Assembly (NCBI GenBank): GCA_034509755.1
Contig: CM067541.1
Location: 23,796,001 to 23,860,000, forward strand
DNA: 64,000 bases
Reading direction: 5' to 3'
Source: Anisodus tanguticus
Taxonomy: Eukaryota > Streptophyta > Magnoliopsida > Solanales > Solanaceae
Shown here: in pieces, positions 46,043 to 57,540 of the stretch
Position numbering within the stretch: the stretch's first letter is position 1
Layout: the number at the start of each line of letters is the position of its first letter
Program-made: the position numbers and the translations under genes
Notes under the pieces: model-generated
Told to the model about the DNA's origin: nothing
Databases searched by the model: none
What the model saw: only the letters and a program-made list of their open reading frames with translations

Positions 46043-46706
46043 TTTGTAGTTCATTCTGCTTCTTCTTCTGCTCATTCTTGTCCACTAGTTTCTCTATACT
46101 TTAAAGATTTTAAGAATTCTATACTTAATCTAAAATGTCTCCTTGTTCAACTCATATGTTAAAACAGTGCACCAATTTACACGCTTGGGATTATAAAACT
46201 AAGCTCATTCAATAATGTAGGAGAAAAATGTCAGAATGGCCTCTTTTATGTCTATTTCTGTACTTACCTTGCTTCACAAATACAAAGAAATATGTATGCA
46301 TATACTTTGTAGCTTTTTTATTTTATTGGACCACTATTAATTCTTTATTCGTCAAAAGAGTAGTTTAAATGTAAGCTTGTTTCACACCATCTGTCACTTT
46401 CACCACATCTGTCCAAAATTTTATTTCATCGATTTCTCCACCTTCAGAAAGGCTCAGAACAACAATCAAGACCTTTTCTCCACATGCAAATCATAATAAA
46501 GACTTTAGATAATCATCACAACTCTCTTAGTAATCATCTCTAAGTTTTTTACTTTTTTCGTCCAGTCTTCGTGCCTCCAGGTTCCATGTTTTCCAGTCGT
46601 TATGGACAAAATAAAATGTCAAGTGGACTGTAAGTGCAGTTCATTGTCTTGGTTATAAAATAGTCAAAAAAAATCCATTTCTGATACTACTTTCTTCATC
46701 CTTAAA

Positions 46707-46936
46707 GGATCGTTTGGTAGGAAGAATAAGTTAAGCCATAAAGATGAGATTAGGTGGGATAGGATGGGATAACTAATCCCACCCTCTATATGGGATAACT
46801 TCTCTCACCTTTTATCCCATATAGATGGGATTGGCTGGGATACCAAAGATGTTATCCCCACCAACCAAACATGGAATAATTCCAATCCCGTGGGATTAAT
46901 AATCCCATCCCATCCTATTCTTCCTACCAAACGACC
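46707..46936. mobile_element. 230-bp MITE
   Basis: Inverted termini GGATCGTTTGGTAGGAAGAAT and, from the right, GGTCGTTTGGTAGGAAGAAT. The interior is strongly palindromic with repeated 'gggataactaatccc'-type motifs. The target duplication is uncertain, so the superfamily is not assigned. Confidence 0.82.
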
Positions 46937-47189
46937 AAATTCTTATCATCCTCTCGTACACTGGATCATCCCTCTTTAAAACATAATGTATAGTTACTAA
47001 TTATATTAGATGGGCATCTATTGCTACCTTTCTCACTTCTTTCATAGTACTATACCTCAGTTCACAATTATCTCTTCCCACTCCATTCATGGATGCTTAC
47101 ATGTTGCTACTAAAAAGATTTCCTGAAAATAAAGCAGGTTTTAGCCTCTATCTTAAGGAAAAGTTCACCAAACAGACAAAATTAGAGTA

Positions 47190-47296
47190 AAGGGCAGCCC
47201 GGTGCACTAAGCTCCCGCTATGCGCGGGGTCCGGGGAAGGGCCAGACCACAAGGGTCTATTGTACGCAGTCTTACCTTGCATTTCTGCAAGAGGTT
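47190..47296 (-). repeat. TS-type SINE, 3' part
   Basis: Reverse complement of the SINE body and tail ('aagggcagcccggtgcacta', then 'acaagggtctattgtacgca') ending at 'ctgcaagaggtt'. The tRNA-like head is missing, as in a 5'-truncated insertion. Confidence 0.85.
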
Positions 47297-48683
47297 TGCT
47301 TTAAAAAAAGTATTGCATTGTTGTGAATACAATTCGAATGAAAGATGGACACGGAGCATACCTTCAAATTAAAAGCTGTTATCCATAGTTTATTTAGAAC
47401 CCACAGTGGAAACTAGGTGGATAAAAAACTATCAAGGGACCACCCTGTTGTCAAAATCATAGAAAAGCTACGTAGCAGGGTTCAGAAAATGTTGCAATCA
47501 GTATTTTCTTGGCATTAGACACCTATAAATACCCTGGAACAGCTTGTTTAAGTTATTCTTTTCCCTGTTGAATCAGGAAATGCATGCTAAGTTGTCCATT
47601 CAGAGAGGGAAGTTTAGTTCCTCTCTGTGTTTAGCTGTAAAGGATGCTTTGACCTATGTGCTGCTGTGGCTTGAGATAAATTCCATCCATGGCTATAAAT
47701 CAAGAGAATGATATTAATATACTCGAGAGTGAGATTTACTACGACTTTCCCTCTGTAAGAAGAAATTTAGTTAGCATATTGATGATTTATGACAAAACAG
47801 CCCTAGAAGAAACAGAAAAGGAGGTAGTACAGAAGGACCTTGAATCAGCCAGCTGCCACAGTTCAGCACACAATCATGATTAAACTTTTCTGTACTAATA
47901 AGGTTTGGTGGTTTGACATTTTCTCATTTTCTGTTGTAACAATGGAAAGAGGAAAAAATGTTGATTTACAATCTTGGCAGTTTGTTAGCACGGTTCTAAC
48001 AGAAAACCTGAGACTCACAGGATCATGCATAATAGTGAATGACATTTCAAGAGCATAACTGGAATGAAAAGTTTTGACAGGGAATTCCTCATCCAACTTC
48101 TTTTTGATCAGGTAAAAGTTTTTCATTAATAATACTAAGGCCAAGCCGTATACAAGTGGTATACCAAAAAGGAGAAACCTACAAAATATGATTCTCTCCA
48201 AAAGACACCCAATCCTCTATACAAACAGGAAATACATGGGTGCACGAAAAGAAAATAAGGGATTGGAGACTACTCCCAAGCTTATCTGCAGAAGCTTCTG
48301 ATTAAATGGGCAGTATTACTTGTTCAAGCGGAAGAATGAAACCAAAGTGTCTCGTGATCAGATCTAATGAATCTTACTAGCCATGTCATTTGAGAGCCTA
48401 TAACAAGCCTTGCAGTAAGACTACTAAAAATGTTGTCTGTGGTTTATGCAAGAGATGATAGGTTCAAGCTGCTATATTTTTGCTAGAACGAATAAAGGTT
48501 AGTGATAGATAGTGCAGAATCAAAACCAACACATGTATACTCTAGAACGAGTTGCAGGGCGCAAAGCCATACATGTAAGGACAGGTGAATGTTTCGCCTT
48601 CTACACTTCTTCGACGGCTTAGTGGAATAAGCATGTTTATGGGACTATTTTCAGTTATAATTTCTTCAACGAGTGCAAATAAG

Positions 48684-49506
48684 ACTACAACAACAACATA
48701 CCCAGTGAAGTCCCACAACGTGGGATCTGGGGAGGGTAGAGTATACGCAGACCTTACCTCTACCTTGGTAAGTAGAGAGGTTATTTCTAAAAGACCCTCG
48801 TCTCAAGGAAAAGCATAGGCACAAGCAAAGCACGAGAAACGGTTAGACCTGGACAAGAAATTTAAAGCAGTATGAAAATGAGAGTAACAAAAGTGAATAA
48901 GCCATGATAAAGAATTCTGCAAAAAGAAACAGTAACTAACGCAGTTAAATAAGATAAACAAAGTACATGAAAGAACATACCGCAGCAGAAATCAAAGGAC
49001 GGGGGACTATAAAACAATACTGCGCCTACTAGTATGATAGGCTAAGCAGGGCTACAATAATAACACTACAACTACCATTATGTAAGTGTTAGTAGGACTA
49101 CGCTCAACTACCTACTACCCTTCTACCCTAATCCGTGTCCTCCACAACCCCCTATCTAAGGTCATGTACTCAGTAAATTGCACCTGCACCATATCCCGTC
49201 TAATCACCTCTCCCCAATACTTTTTCGACCTACCTCTACCCTCCTGAACCCGTTCATAGCCAACCTCTCACACCTCCTCACTGGGGCATTTGTGTCTCTC
49301 CTCTGCACATGCCCGAACCATCTCAACCTCGCTTCCCGCATCTTATCCTCCACCGAGGCCACTCCCACTCTGTCTCAGATATCATCATTTCTAATCCTAT
49401 CCCTCCTTGTATGCCCACACATCCATCTCAACATCCTCATCTCCTCAACTTTCATGCGAAGTCTTGACTGGCCAATACTCCGCCCCATACAACATAGTCG
49501 GTCTAA
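48684..49506 (-). mobile_element. RTE-type LINE, 5'-truncated copy
   Basis: Minus-strand copy of the same family as 40268-43016. The tail is at 48684-48815 (acaacaacaacatacccag). The 3' UTR follows, then the C-terminal RT coding end at about 49130-49506 (reverse complement of the GRGRPKKYWGE, RLRWFGHV, MRMLRWMCGHT regions). It ends abruptly at 'caacatagtcggtctaa', inside the segment equal to 42170-42190. Confidence 0.85.
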
Positions 49507-50796
49507 GAATTTTTATTGTTAATAAACTAAGAATTTCATCCTTACCTGCAGGGTTTTTGTAATCTATATGGTACCTTATGGTAGTAACATAAACATGTAT
49601 AAGATTTTAAGCAGCAGAAATCTGTCACTGACACTCCGTCAGAAGTCGAAGAGAGTTTTAGATTATTAAAAAGGTAAATCCTAGATGGATTATTCTCTGC
49701 AATTCCAAGAGTTCTGCATCAGAGTGCTGAGGATACTAGACTACTTTTACCCTTTACTGAAAGATGTTTGAATGGATTCCCTTAAAGTGTACACAAGAAG
49801 GTGTGACCCAATAAGGTGCTTCAAAATCAATTTATCAAGCAGCTATTTTTCTTTTAATTTCTCAACGTAGGACTGTTAGTGAAAATTCTTATACAAGTAA
49901 TGAGAGAGGACTAAAGTCAAAAGAGTTACAGCTCACTCCTCACCTCACGAGATTTTCTTTCTTAAAATCTGGAAGTCAAATAGTTACAGCCATAATTCTG
50001 TTTATGCTCCCAGAAGTAAGTGTTACGTCGATTCTATAACCAAGCATGACATAATTTCTAGCAATATCAAAGTTCACCATTGGCATAACTGATTCGATGT
50101 TAAACTCACAGTTAGCAATAAAGATTACCTTCAATGTTGATATTATTTTGTCACCTGACCTTAATGCAAAAACACTAAGCTTCCCTTCTAAACTAGCATG
50201 ACTATTTACCTCAGTAGAGAGAGCTATGAAACCTTTATAATCTCCATATCATATTACTCTTAAAGTTCCATTTTCTTGCCGTCATCTAAAACCACTCCTA
50301 TGTAAATTTTTCAACTTCAAATGCTTCACACTCTTCTAACTCCACTTTCTCTAGCGTTTCTTCCATTCCAACAAAGGAATTGTCATCATGTAAATGCTAT
50401 TTAGTCTCGCTCATAATTTGGAAAGGGTGCATTTTACCAACATTTGCACCGCATCCGCATGCCTGTTGCAAGCTACTGACTGCAATAGCTCGTTTATTCT
50501 GCACCAAAATATGCTGTTCTTCAACTGTCGAACTCTCTAAGTGAAGACACAAGAGACCGGAACAGAAACAACTGATTGTATTTCTTCCCCTTGAGATAAC
50601 CATTGTCCTCAAGGGTGGAATATGGACTATAAATTTCATAATTTATGGCTTCTAAATTGTGCAGGAATGCAACAGTTGACAAGGTACATAATATGGTCAT
50701 ATATTTCATCCTCAACTTTATTGCTTTCTTGTTCCCAATCAAATCCTAAGTTGTCAATGATAGAAAAACATCCATATATACTTTTGTTCTTTCTTT

Positions 50797-50925
50797 CTTT
50801 TTTTTCTTTTTTTATAACCATGGTGTCCGAACCAGCTTCCGCGCGCCTCGACAAATTCCATGGAATACCTGCTATCTCCCACCAGTAACAAGTATCAGGT
50901 AAACTCTTTCTTCTGCAATTAGTTT
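50797..50925 (-). repeat. SINE-like fragment (family unassigned)
   Basis: 'ataaccatggtgtccgaacc' followed by 'ccgcgcgcctcgacaaattc', with a T run before it (A tail reversed). It is the reverse complement of the repeat at 56808-56932. Two copies with an A-type tail point to a SINE, but I cannot name the family. Confidence 0.6.
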
Positions 50926-51104
50926 TGGTCTTTCCTCTATTATCAAGACGAGTCATTTCTCAATCTCTTCCTATAGCCAGGTCTTCATATCACTCTCAAA
51001 GTCCGACCATAAGTCGCAGGAAGTCATGACCTTGGAAAGAACTGAATCATTAACGAGCTTTCCACGAGAGCACTTCTTCCCAAGCAGCTCTAGCATAAAA
51101 TTTA

Positions 51105-51315
51105 AGGAAAATTACAGCCAAATACCATTCGGCCATCTAGTTTACAAAATATGTACACATGTATAGGTATAGTTAGTTTATACTAAATATACATATAATA
51201 TACATACCTATACATATAATATACATACCTATACAACTGAAGTGTATAGCCAGTGTATACTTCAGCCATGTTTGGTAAACTAGATGGCCGAAGGGTACAT
51301 TTCCGTAAGTTTCCC
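51105..51315. mobile_element. 211-bp Mutator-like MITE with 9-bp duplication
   Basis: Exact 9-bp duplication TAAAATTTA at 51096-51104 and 51316-51324. Imperfect long inverted repeats: 'ttcggccatctagtttac' near 51131-51152 pairs with 'gtaaactagatggccgaa' near 51273-51291, and the outer ends are AGGAAAATTAC against GGGAAACTTAC. The AT-rich centre has 'tatacatacctatac' repeats. The 9-bp duplication suggests the MULE group. Confidence 0.8.
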
Positions 51316-51819
51316 TAAAATTTATTAATATCCAAGAAAAGTCACTGAAGAGGCATATCTTCCAAACCTAACACATCACTCTCATTATCTATAAAGAATG
51401 CCTAAGTCTTCAAGAGGTTCAATTTCATTTCAGTGGGTGACACTATGTGAAGAATCGGCATCTAAATCTCTCTTAGTCATTTCGTCGAGAACCTTGCAAG
51501 CATATGTTATTGTCTTCTCAAAATTTACCTTCTCAATTGTAGAATTAGTTGCGTGAGAACTGTAATGCAGCATGTTTATATGCGGCGAATGTACCATTTA
51601 CGTTCCAAAAACAATGATATTTTTATATATTTAAAAATAATTTCACTTAATTTTTTATTAACTACTTATAGTCGCTAAAATATTTATGATATATCTAATA
51701 AAACAAAATTTAAAAATGTGAAAGCTCCTCGTTAAATCAAACACATCCCTATAAAATGAAATAGACCCTAATATTTCTTGAAATTCAAAAATATCAAATA
51801 AATTAGATAGAAGAGTAAT

Positions 51820-51875
51820 AGGAGACTTGAGTAGCCGGTAAAATTGTTGTTATGTAATAGTCCACGTGTTCCAAC
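51820..51875 (+). repeat. Diverged TS-type SINE, left half
   Basis: 'ggagacttgagtagccggta' then 'aaattgttgttatgt' matches the SINE head. It is cut by the hAT transposon at 51876. The right half is at 55325-55411. Confidence 0.65.
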
Positions 51876-54800
51876 TAAGGCTAGCCAGTGGGTCGGAACG
51901 GCCCGACCCCGAGTAAAAAAAAAAACTGTAGCGGGACTCGAACTCGGGACGGGACAATGTTTCGTCCCGCCAGACCCGAGCCCGCCCCATGCACGCCCGC
52001 CCCGACCTCGCCCTGAGCCCGTCCTGAGCCCGCCCCCGATCCCGCCCGAGAGCCCCCTTTGCAAATATAGTCGTTGCACCAACGACCATTTTAGATTTTG
52101 GCCGTTGGGCAACGGCTATTTTTGGCCTCCACCCCTTAATATTTATTTTTAACCCATAAGTTATTATATTTACACTTTAACTCAATTTTCCAACTATAAA
52201 TAACTCATTTTCTCTTCATCTTTCTCACAAATCGTCCTACAATCTCTCTAATCTCTCAATATATCTCTCTACAAGTCTACATTGTTTACTAAATATTCAA
52301 TTTTATTTATTCATTTGGGAATTGGGAGTAAAGTTGGCAACTAGCTTGAGGATCTTCCATCAAGCAAAGTTTCAATTTTCAACCTCTCGATTACACGTCG
52401 GCGTTTGGTACATTCGTTCTTTCATTAAATTATTATTGTCTGTTTATTTTATTTAGCGCATTTAATTTTATTATCTTTAATTATTTATTATCATAATTAA
52501 AATGGAAGGATTAAGATGTATGTTTAAGGGTAAGAGTGCTTCTTCTAGTAGGGGCAACCATGGCAAGGGTACTTCTTCTAGTCATTTTATTCCTACACAG
52601 GATGATTTTGTTGATACTCAACATTTTCCTACAATACCATTAGATTTAGAAAATGAGCTATTTTCTGGAACTCAAGAAGACTTTAATTTAGACGACGATC
52701 TAGATGATACACCCACTAATGTTTATGACAACACACCCACTAATGCACCTTCAACTGAAACACCTCCTATTCCTCATAGTATGAGACGAGGTCCAGCAAA
52801 ACGACTATTAAAATCAGATGCATGGACATTTTTTGATAGGGACGTAGAGAATCAAGTAGCTATATGTATTTTTTGTAAAAATGTTTTAAAATTTAAAACT
52901 GGAAAAGGTCATGGTGGGACGGGGGGTTTAATTAGACACATAGTAAGTGCTCATCCAGCTAGGTATGCCCAATACCAGGCTTCAAAACTGGGTGCGCAAA
53001 CGCCCGCTCTATCGGGACAAGGTTCACATACCGATCTTGTTGGGACCAAGTATGTGGTCAAATTAAACCTATGACGGGGGGAATTGTAGGCCCTAAACAC
53101 AATAAACATAGAGATATGGAAGCAATATCAAAATTAGTTGTTGTGGAGGGTTTGCCTTTTCATTTCCTTCATCTCCCGGTTTTATTCATTACATTAAAGA
53201 TATATATAATCATGCTTTTAACGGTTTTCCTAGATCAACTGTTAAGAGAGATGTATTTAAATTCGCGCATGAATATCAACAATATTTACGTTATTCATTA
53301 TATCATTTTAATGGCAAAGTATCTATCACGTCTGATATAGGTCGTAGTACTAACGGCCATGATTATTTAACTGTAACTTGTCATTGGATAAATTATAAAT
53401 GGTCTATGTAAAAACGTATATTACTATATAGATATATAGATGATAGGCACACTGGTACTTTTATTGCAGATAATATTTATCAAGTGTGTCATTATTACGG
53501 AATAACCGATAAAATTATGACTATTACATTAGATAACGCTTCTTCTAACAATTACGCAATTACAATTTTAAAAAATAGTTTAACTCCATCTTTTTCAGAT
53601 CATTTTCATATAAAATGCGCGTGCCATATATATAACTTAATTGTAAAGGATGATCTATCACTTTTTGAAAACATTCTTAGTAAAATACAATTTGCTATAA
53701 ACTTTATTTTTAAAAGTAATAACGTACAACGAAGAAAAGAATATAAAAAAACTTGTCACGATTGTAGACTATCTTATAGAAAAATTCCACAAGAAGTATC
53801 CACTAGGTGGAATTCTTTATACGAGCAACTACTTGTTGCTTATGACTATAGAAAACCTATAACTTTATTTTTTAACTCTCATAATCAAAATCCAGCTGAT
53901 ATGATTGTAGATAGTGATTGGGTAAAATTTTTTGAACTTATTGTATTTTTAGAGAATTTTTTTCAAGCAACAAAAGAATTTCCGATATATATTATCCTAC
54001 TATTTCAACTATGTTGTTTTATATAACTCTAATATTTTTATTACTTTGTGAATATATGAAAAAACCAGCTTATATGGCAGCTATTAAAAAATGTTTATCA
54101 AAATAAAAAAATATTTTATTCTTATTCCCACTATTTATATTATTGGTTCTGTATTAAATCCGACTATTAAAATAGACGGTACTAAATCACTAATTGAAAC
54201 TATTTACGATTGTATAAAAGTACTACCACCTTCAAGTCCAAAAAATCTAAATCACCCACCACATATTGAACAAACTAAAGAAGAAGTGTTGTCTAGCGTA
54301 GAATACCAATGCAAAAAAATATATAGGTTTTATCAACAAGAAAATGCTAGTAACTTACCGGCTTCCATACCATCTTCTTCATCTTCAACACAACCTCACA
54401 AAAGACATGTTGTTTCTGCGGCTTGTATTGAAAGCCTCAGAAATAGAATGTGCGACCGTACCTCTACTACTAACCAAATTAGCGAGTTGGATATTTTTAT
54501 TTTGCGGTGGTTCTCGTACCGTACCAAGAAGTTATCAATGAAGATGGACATGAAGACTTCTTTGAAATACCGGAGGGGGAATGAGAAGACCTTTCCGACA
54601 CTTTCATTGATGGCCCGAGATGTTTTGAACATTCAAGCGTCATCAATTGCGTCTCGAAAGCGCTTTTTCTCACGGCAGATATCAAATAGGAGACCACAGA
54701 CACTCATTAGCCGGAGACAAACTTGGAAATTGCGTATTATTCGAGATTGGATACAAGCGGAGCGGAGAAGGTGCGGTCAACCGGAGATCAACGAAGAAGA

Positions 54801-55324
54801 AGACGAAAACTACAACGAAATCTTATCCGAAGGTGGTGGAAGCGACGTGGATCAATTTGACCAACAAATACCAATTCCAACCGAAGAACCACAGGAAATT
54901 ATCAAGCAATTAGAACAGGTTTTTTTGAGAATGTAATTTTTTTAATTGCAATTTTATTATGTAATTTGCAACTTTTGGACAACACCACAAAGTTGCAATT
55001 TAGATTTTAGACAATTGTATTTGTATTACAAAAAAATCATATGTCTATTAAATAATATAAGAGGCACAGAAACAACCTTGGGATATTTTTATTACACTAT
55101 CTTGTCTTGTTTATTGAATTTTTTTTTATACATATGTTATTAAAAAAAAAAAAATAATCCGCCGGAACCCGCCCCGATCCCGATCCCGCCCCGCCTCGAT
55201 TCCGACGGGATCGGGATCGGATCGGGACGGGACTGGAACAAGTCCCGCCAGCCCCGACCTCGCCCCCTTCGCCTGTCCCGCCCCGACCCCGCTAGACCCG
55301 AGTCCGGCCCACTGGCCACCTCTA
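51876..55324 (+). mobile_element. hAT transposon, full length but inactive
   Basis: 3449 bp. Inverted termini TAAGGCTAGCCAGTGGGTCGG and, from the right, TAGAGGTGGCCAGTGGGCCGG. The 8-bp duplication is GTTCCAAC (51868-51875) and GTTCCAGC (55325-55332), one mismatch. GC-rich subterminal zones (51890-52050 and 55155-55310) full of 'cccgcccc' and 'gggacggg' repeats contrast with an AT-rich coding core. It sits inside an older SINE. Confidence 0.92.
52502..54936 (+). pseudogene. hAT transposase (BED zinc finger, frameshifted)
   Basis: A DNA transposase that would bind the termini and cut and paste the element. The N-terminal part 52502-53074 starts with ATG and carries a BED-type zinc finger: TFFDRDVENQ, then CIFCKNVL (Cys-x2-Cys) and GGLIRHIVSAHPARY (His-x4-His) at about residues 117-158. 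Frame changes occur near 53070. In 53160-53480 the catalytic-domain start is spread over frames, with a stop near 53409. The fragment 53484-54026 shows YGITDKIMTITLDNASSN and FHIKCACHIYNLIVKD, typical hAT core motifs. The C-terminal fragment 54091-54936 ends with a degraded hATC dimerisation domain (FPTLSLMARDVLNIQASSIA, then DWIQAERRRCGQ). Inactive through several frameshifts. Confidence 0.88.
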
Positions 55325-55411
55325 GTTCCAGCCATAAACAACCTCTTATAAAAATATAATAGATCTTTGCGGTTCAGGATATAGCACAAATTTAGTGCAC
55401 CAAGCTACCTT
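55325..55411 (+). repeat. Diverged TS-type SINE, right half
   Basis: Continues the SINE interrupted at 51876: 'ccataaacaacctcttata', 'aatagatctttgcggttc' and 'tttagtgcaccaagctacc' match the body and tail. It starts with the second copy of the hAT target duplication. Confidence 0.7.
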
Positions 55412-55619
55412 ATTTTTGAAGAATAATATACTAAGTGAATACTTTTAATTAAAAAAATATGCAAAAACTAATTTTATAAATATTGTAGTACAACAACAAC
55501 ATATCCTGAAATCTGAGATGTGAGAAAGGTAGTACTAAAATATCATAAAGTAGTCTCCCCCCCTTGTGTGGCTCTAATTAAATTAATCTAATCTTCTCAC
55601 TCTCTATCACCTCTTGTCA

Positions 55620-56566
55620 TCCACCATGCACCGTCGTCATAATGGGCTGCTCCGCCATCCTCCTCCCTTCTCCTCCTCATATCCACCGCCACCCCACCCC
55701 CCAATTCCCTTCTACACCCCACCTCAACCGCCACTCCCTCCTCTTCCTCTCTACCACCCTCACGAATCTTCTTAGACTTTAGTATATGCCCTACTTATTT
55801 CACAGACAAAACTAAATACTCAGTACGTTCTAATTTATATCACTCTTTTCCTTTTTCGTCAATACCAAAAAAATAAAATCTTTCAATATTTAATAATAAT
55901 ATAACTTTAAATTTTTCATTTTACCTTAATGAGATGATACTAATCATATAATACAGTGATATTTTATATAAAATTACAAATGTCAAAAGTGTTTTGTTTC
56001 TTAAATTTCATGCCAGTCATGAGACCAAAGAAGTAATTTAGCTTTCGAAACCTAATTACTTCACTAACGAGTCTTCTTAGACTTTAGCATTTGCCCTAAT
56101 TACTTCACTAATCGAAACCTCGGCGACGATCTCTTCAATTGCGCTGATTCCGAACCAATTGGCCGCCTAATTTTAGGGCTTTACGGTAACCTAGTTCCAA
56201 TTACTGTATCCAATTTCAAATCAATGTGTACGGGTCAATCCGGGTCAAGTTATAATGGTACTTTGGTCCAGAAATTTTTTCCGGGTCAGTTTTTTATGGC
56301 GGGAAAACAAGGGAGGAAAGATAAAGGAGAAGTAAGGGCACCATTGGAATTAATTAAGAATAATGTGTCAATTGAATCTAAAGCTTTTGTTTTGGAACAT
56401 TCTAGAAGTGGGGTTGTTTCATTAGCTTTATCTGAGAATGATGATGATGATGATGTTGTTAAGATGAGTAGTAATTATCATAATGTGGAGTTCTTGATTA
56501 CTACTGGACCTGGGCCTTGTCCTCAGCTTGTTAGCAAGAATATTGTTTTTGGAACTGTTCTTGAAG
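55620..56566 (+). pseudogene. CYP28: CYP28-like cyclophilin, first exon copy A (N terminus ruined)
   Basis: Cyclophilin-type peptidyl-prolyl isomerase resembling the chloroplast protein CYP28 of Arabidopsis, by remembered family pattern. From 56068 the frame is open and reads RVFLDFSICPNYF, EPIGRLILGLYGNLVPITV, SNFKSMCTG, FPGQFFMAGKQG, ELIKNNVSIESKAF, SGVVSLALSENDDDDD and FLITTGPGPCPQL. It ends at a good splice donor (GAAG/GTGAGT, 56566/56567, phase 1). The first in-frame ATG is only at 56224. Upstream, the former transit-peptide coding part (from 55626) has a stop after GCACCGTCGTCA and is split by a Stowaway-like insert with a repeated flank. The catalytic-core exon is good, the start is not. 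Confidence 0.75.
55818..56035. mobile_element. Stowaway-like MITE inside copy A
   Basis: 'actcagtacgttctaattta' and the following 'cactcttttcctttttcg' resemble a known plant MITE terminus. The right end is blurred ('gaccaaagaagtaattta'). Copy B lacks this insertion. A short exon stretch ('cttcttagactttag' and 'gccctaattacttcac') occurs on both sides (55768-55802 and 56073-56109). Confidence 0.55.
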
Positions 56567-56807
56567 GTGAGTCCTCAGAATCTATGAATTTATGTACTTT
56601 TGTTCAGTTGATTTTTATCTATTGGTCTATTTTAATATGCTGTAGAAGGTAGCATGCCTTATATATCTTCGAGTTAATAATCTCAATTTTAATGGAAAAT
56701 TGTTGTAGTTATCTTTTAGGTGACTTGATTGTTCGTGTATAGAAGTTAAACACTTTAGTTAAATCCACGAAATGAAGTAGGTTAAGAATAGTGAGGTCAC
56801 TAGGTCT

Positions 56808-56932
56808 GTTCAAGTCTTGGTGGATAGAGTTACATGGTACTTGATGCTGGCGGGAGGTACATGTATCTTGTGGAATTAGTCGAGTTGCGCGCAAACTCGC
56901 CCGGACACTACAGTTATAAATAAAAGTTAATC
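56808..56932 (+). repeat. SINE-like fragment (family unassigned)
   Basis: 'ggtggatagagttacatggt' to 'cccggacactacagttata' plus an A-rich end. It is the reverse complement of 50797-50925 and is absent at the equivalent place after copy B. Confidence 0.6.
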
Positions 56933-57189
56933 CCACTATAGTCCTCCACCTTACCAACTGAGTTTAAGGTTGGAAGACATGTTCTTTTTAGTTGGCACAT
57001 GTGCATCTTAGTGTAAAAGGGCGCTTTGGAGATAGTGTTTGTCAATGTAGTGTCAAACTCAAATGTTGCTTAAGAAAATGTGTCAAATATGTTTGATTGG
57101 AAAAACAGGGATGAACAAGGATACTTCCAGAGTTATTGAGATAATGGACCTAATAAAGCGAGATGGATAGAATATTCATATAGACGACC

Positions 57190-57387
57190 ATAGGCGGATG
57201 TAGCACTATAACTATGGGTTCAATTGAACCCCAAACTTTTGATGCGCGGTATAAATTTATGTGTAAAAATTTACTAAAATTACAATAAATAGTAAATATG
57301 AACCCATAACTTTAGAAATATAATAGTTCAATGCTAAAAATCTTAAAAGGTTGAACCCATTGAGTTTAAATCCTAGATCCGCCTCTG
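57190..57387. mobile_element. 198-bp MITE with 9-bp duplication
   Basis: Ends ATAGGCGGATGTAG and, from the right, CAGAGGCGGATCTAG. Flanks are TAGACGACC (57181-57189) and TAGATGACC (57388-57396). The empty site survives after copy B near 58855-58875 ('catatagttgacgccaagta'). It could be MULE- or hAT-related. Confidence 0.75.
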
Positions 57388-57540
57388 TAGATGACCCCAA
57401 GTAAATTGGAATTGAGACAGATGATTGATTGAGTGGGTGTTAAGTAGTTCTAGAATCAGTCTATGACTTTACTATTGTGTTGTTCTCTTTTAAGTCTTTT
57501 ATTACTTTAATATTGGTTTTAAAAGTACTCCCCACATACA

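Larger units (their letters stand above)
44414..46480. other. Host duplicated block, end of U4
   Basis: 3' flank of the small gene and further repeat-unit DNA. 44500-44620 aligns with 28960-29080. 44820-44950 aligns with 37405-37520. 45240-45560 aligns with 37560-38050. 46050-46440 aligns with 29650-29950 and 38110-38390. It includes a SINE (45017) and a hAT-like MITE (45607). No further gene is visible. Confidence 0.7.
46481..51104. other. Intergenic stretch without a supported gene
   Basis: This region holds a MITE (46707), a reversed SINE end (47190), a LINE fragment (48684), a SINE-like fragment (50797) and otherwise AT-rich unique DNA. Short open frames such as 47689-47883 have no recognisable domain or codon support. 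A stretch near 48117-48245 ('cattaataatactaaggcca') may be the 3' end of another LINE. Confidence 0.6.
56567..57540. other. Intron-derived sequence after copy A
   Basis: 56620-56760 and 56950-57180 align with 58310-58470 and 58490-58860 after copy B, so the tandem duplication includes intron DNA. A SINE-like fragment (56808) and a MITE (57190) occur only in this copy. No coding exon is recognised. Confidence 0.7.

Noticed and set aside
47689..47883. 64-codon open frame MAINQENDINILES...
   Set aside because: No recognisable domain, no paralogue in the window and no promoter-like support; treated as chance.
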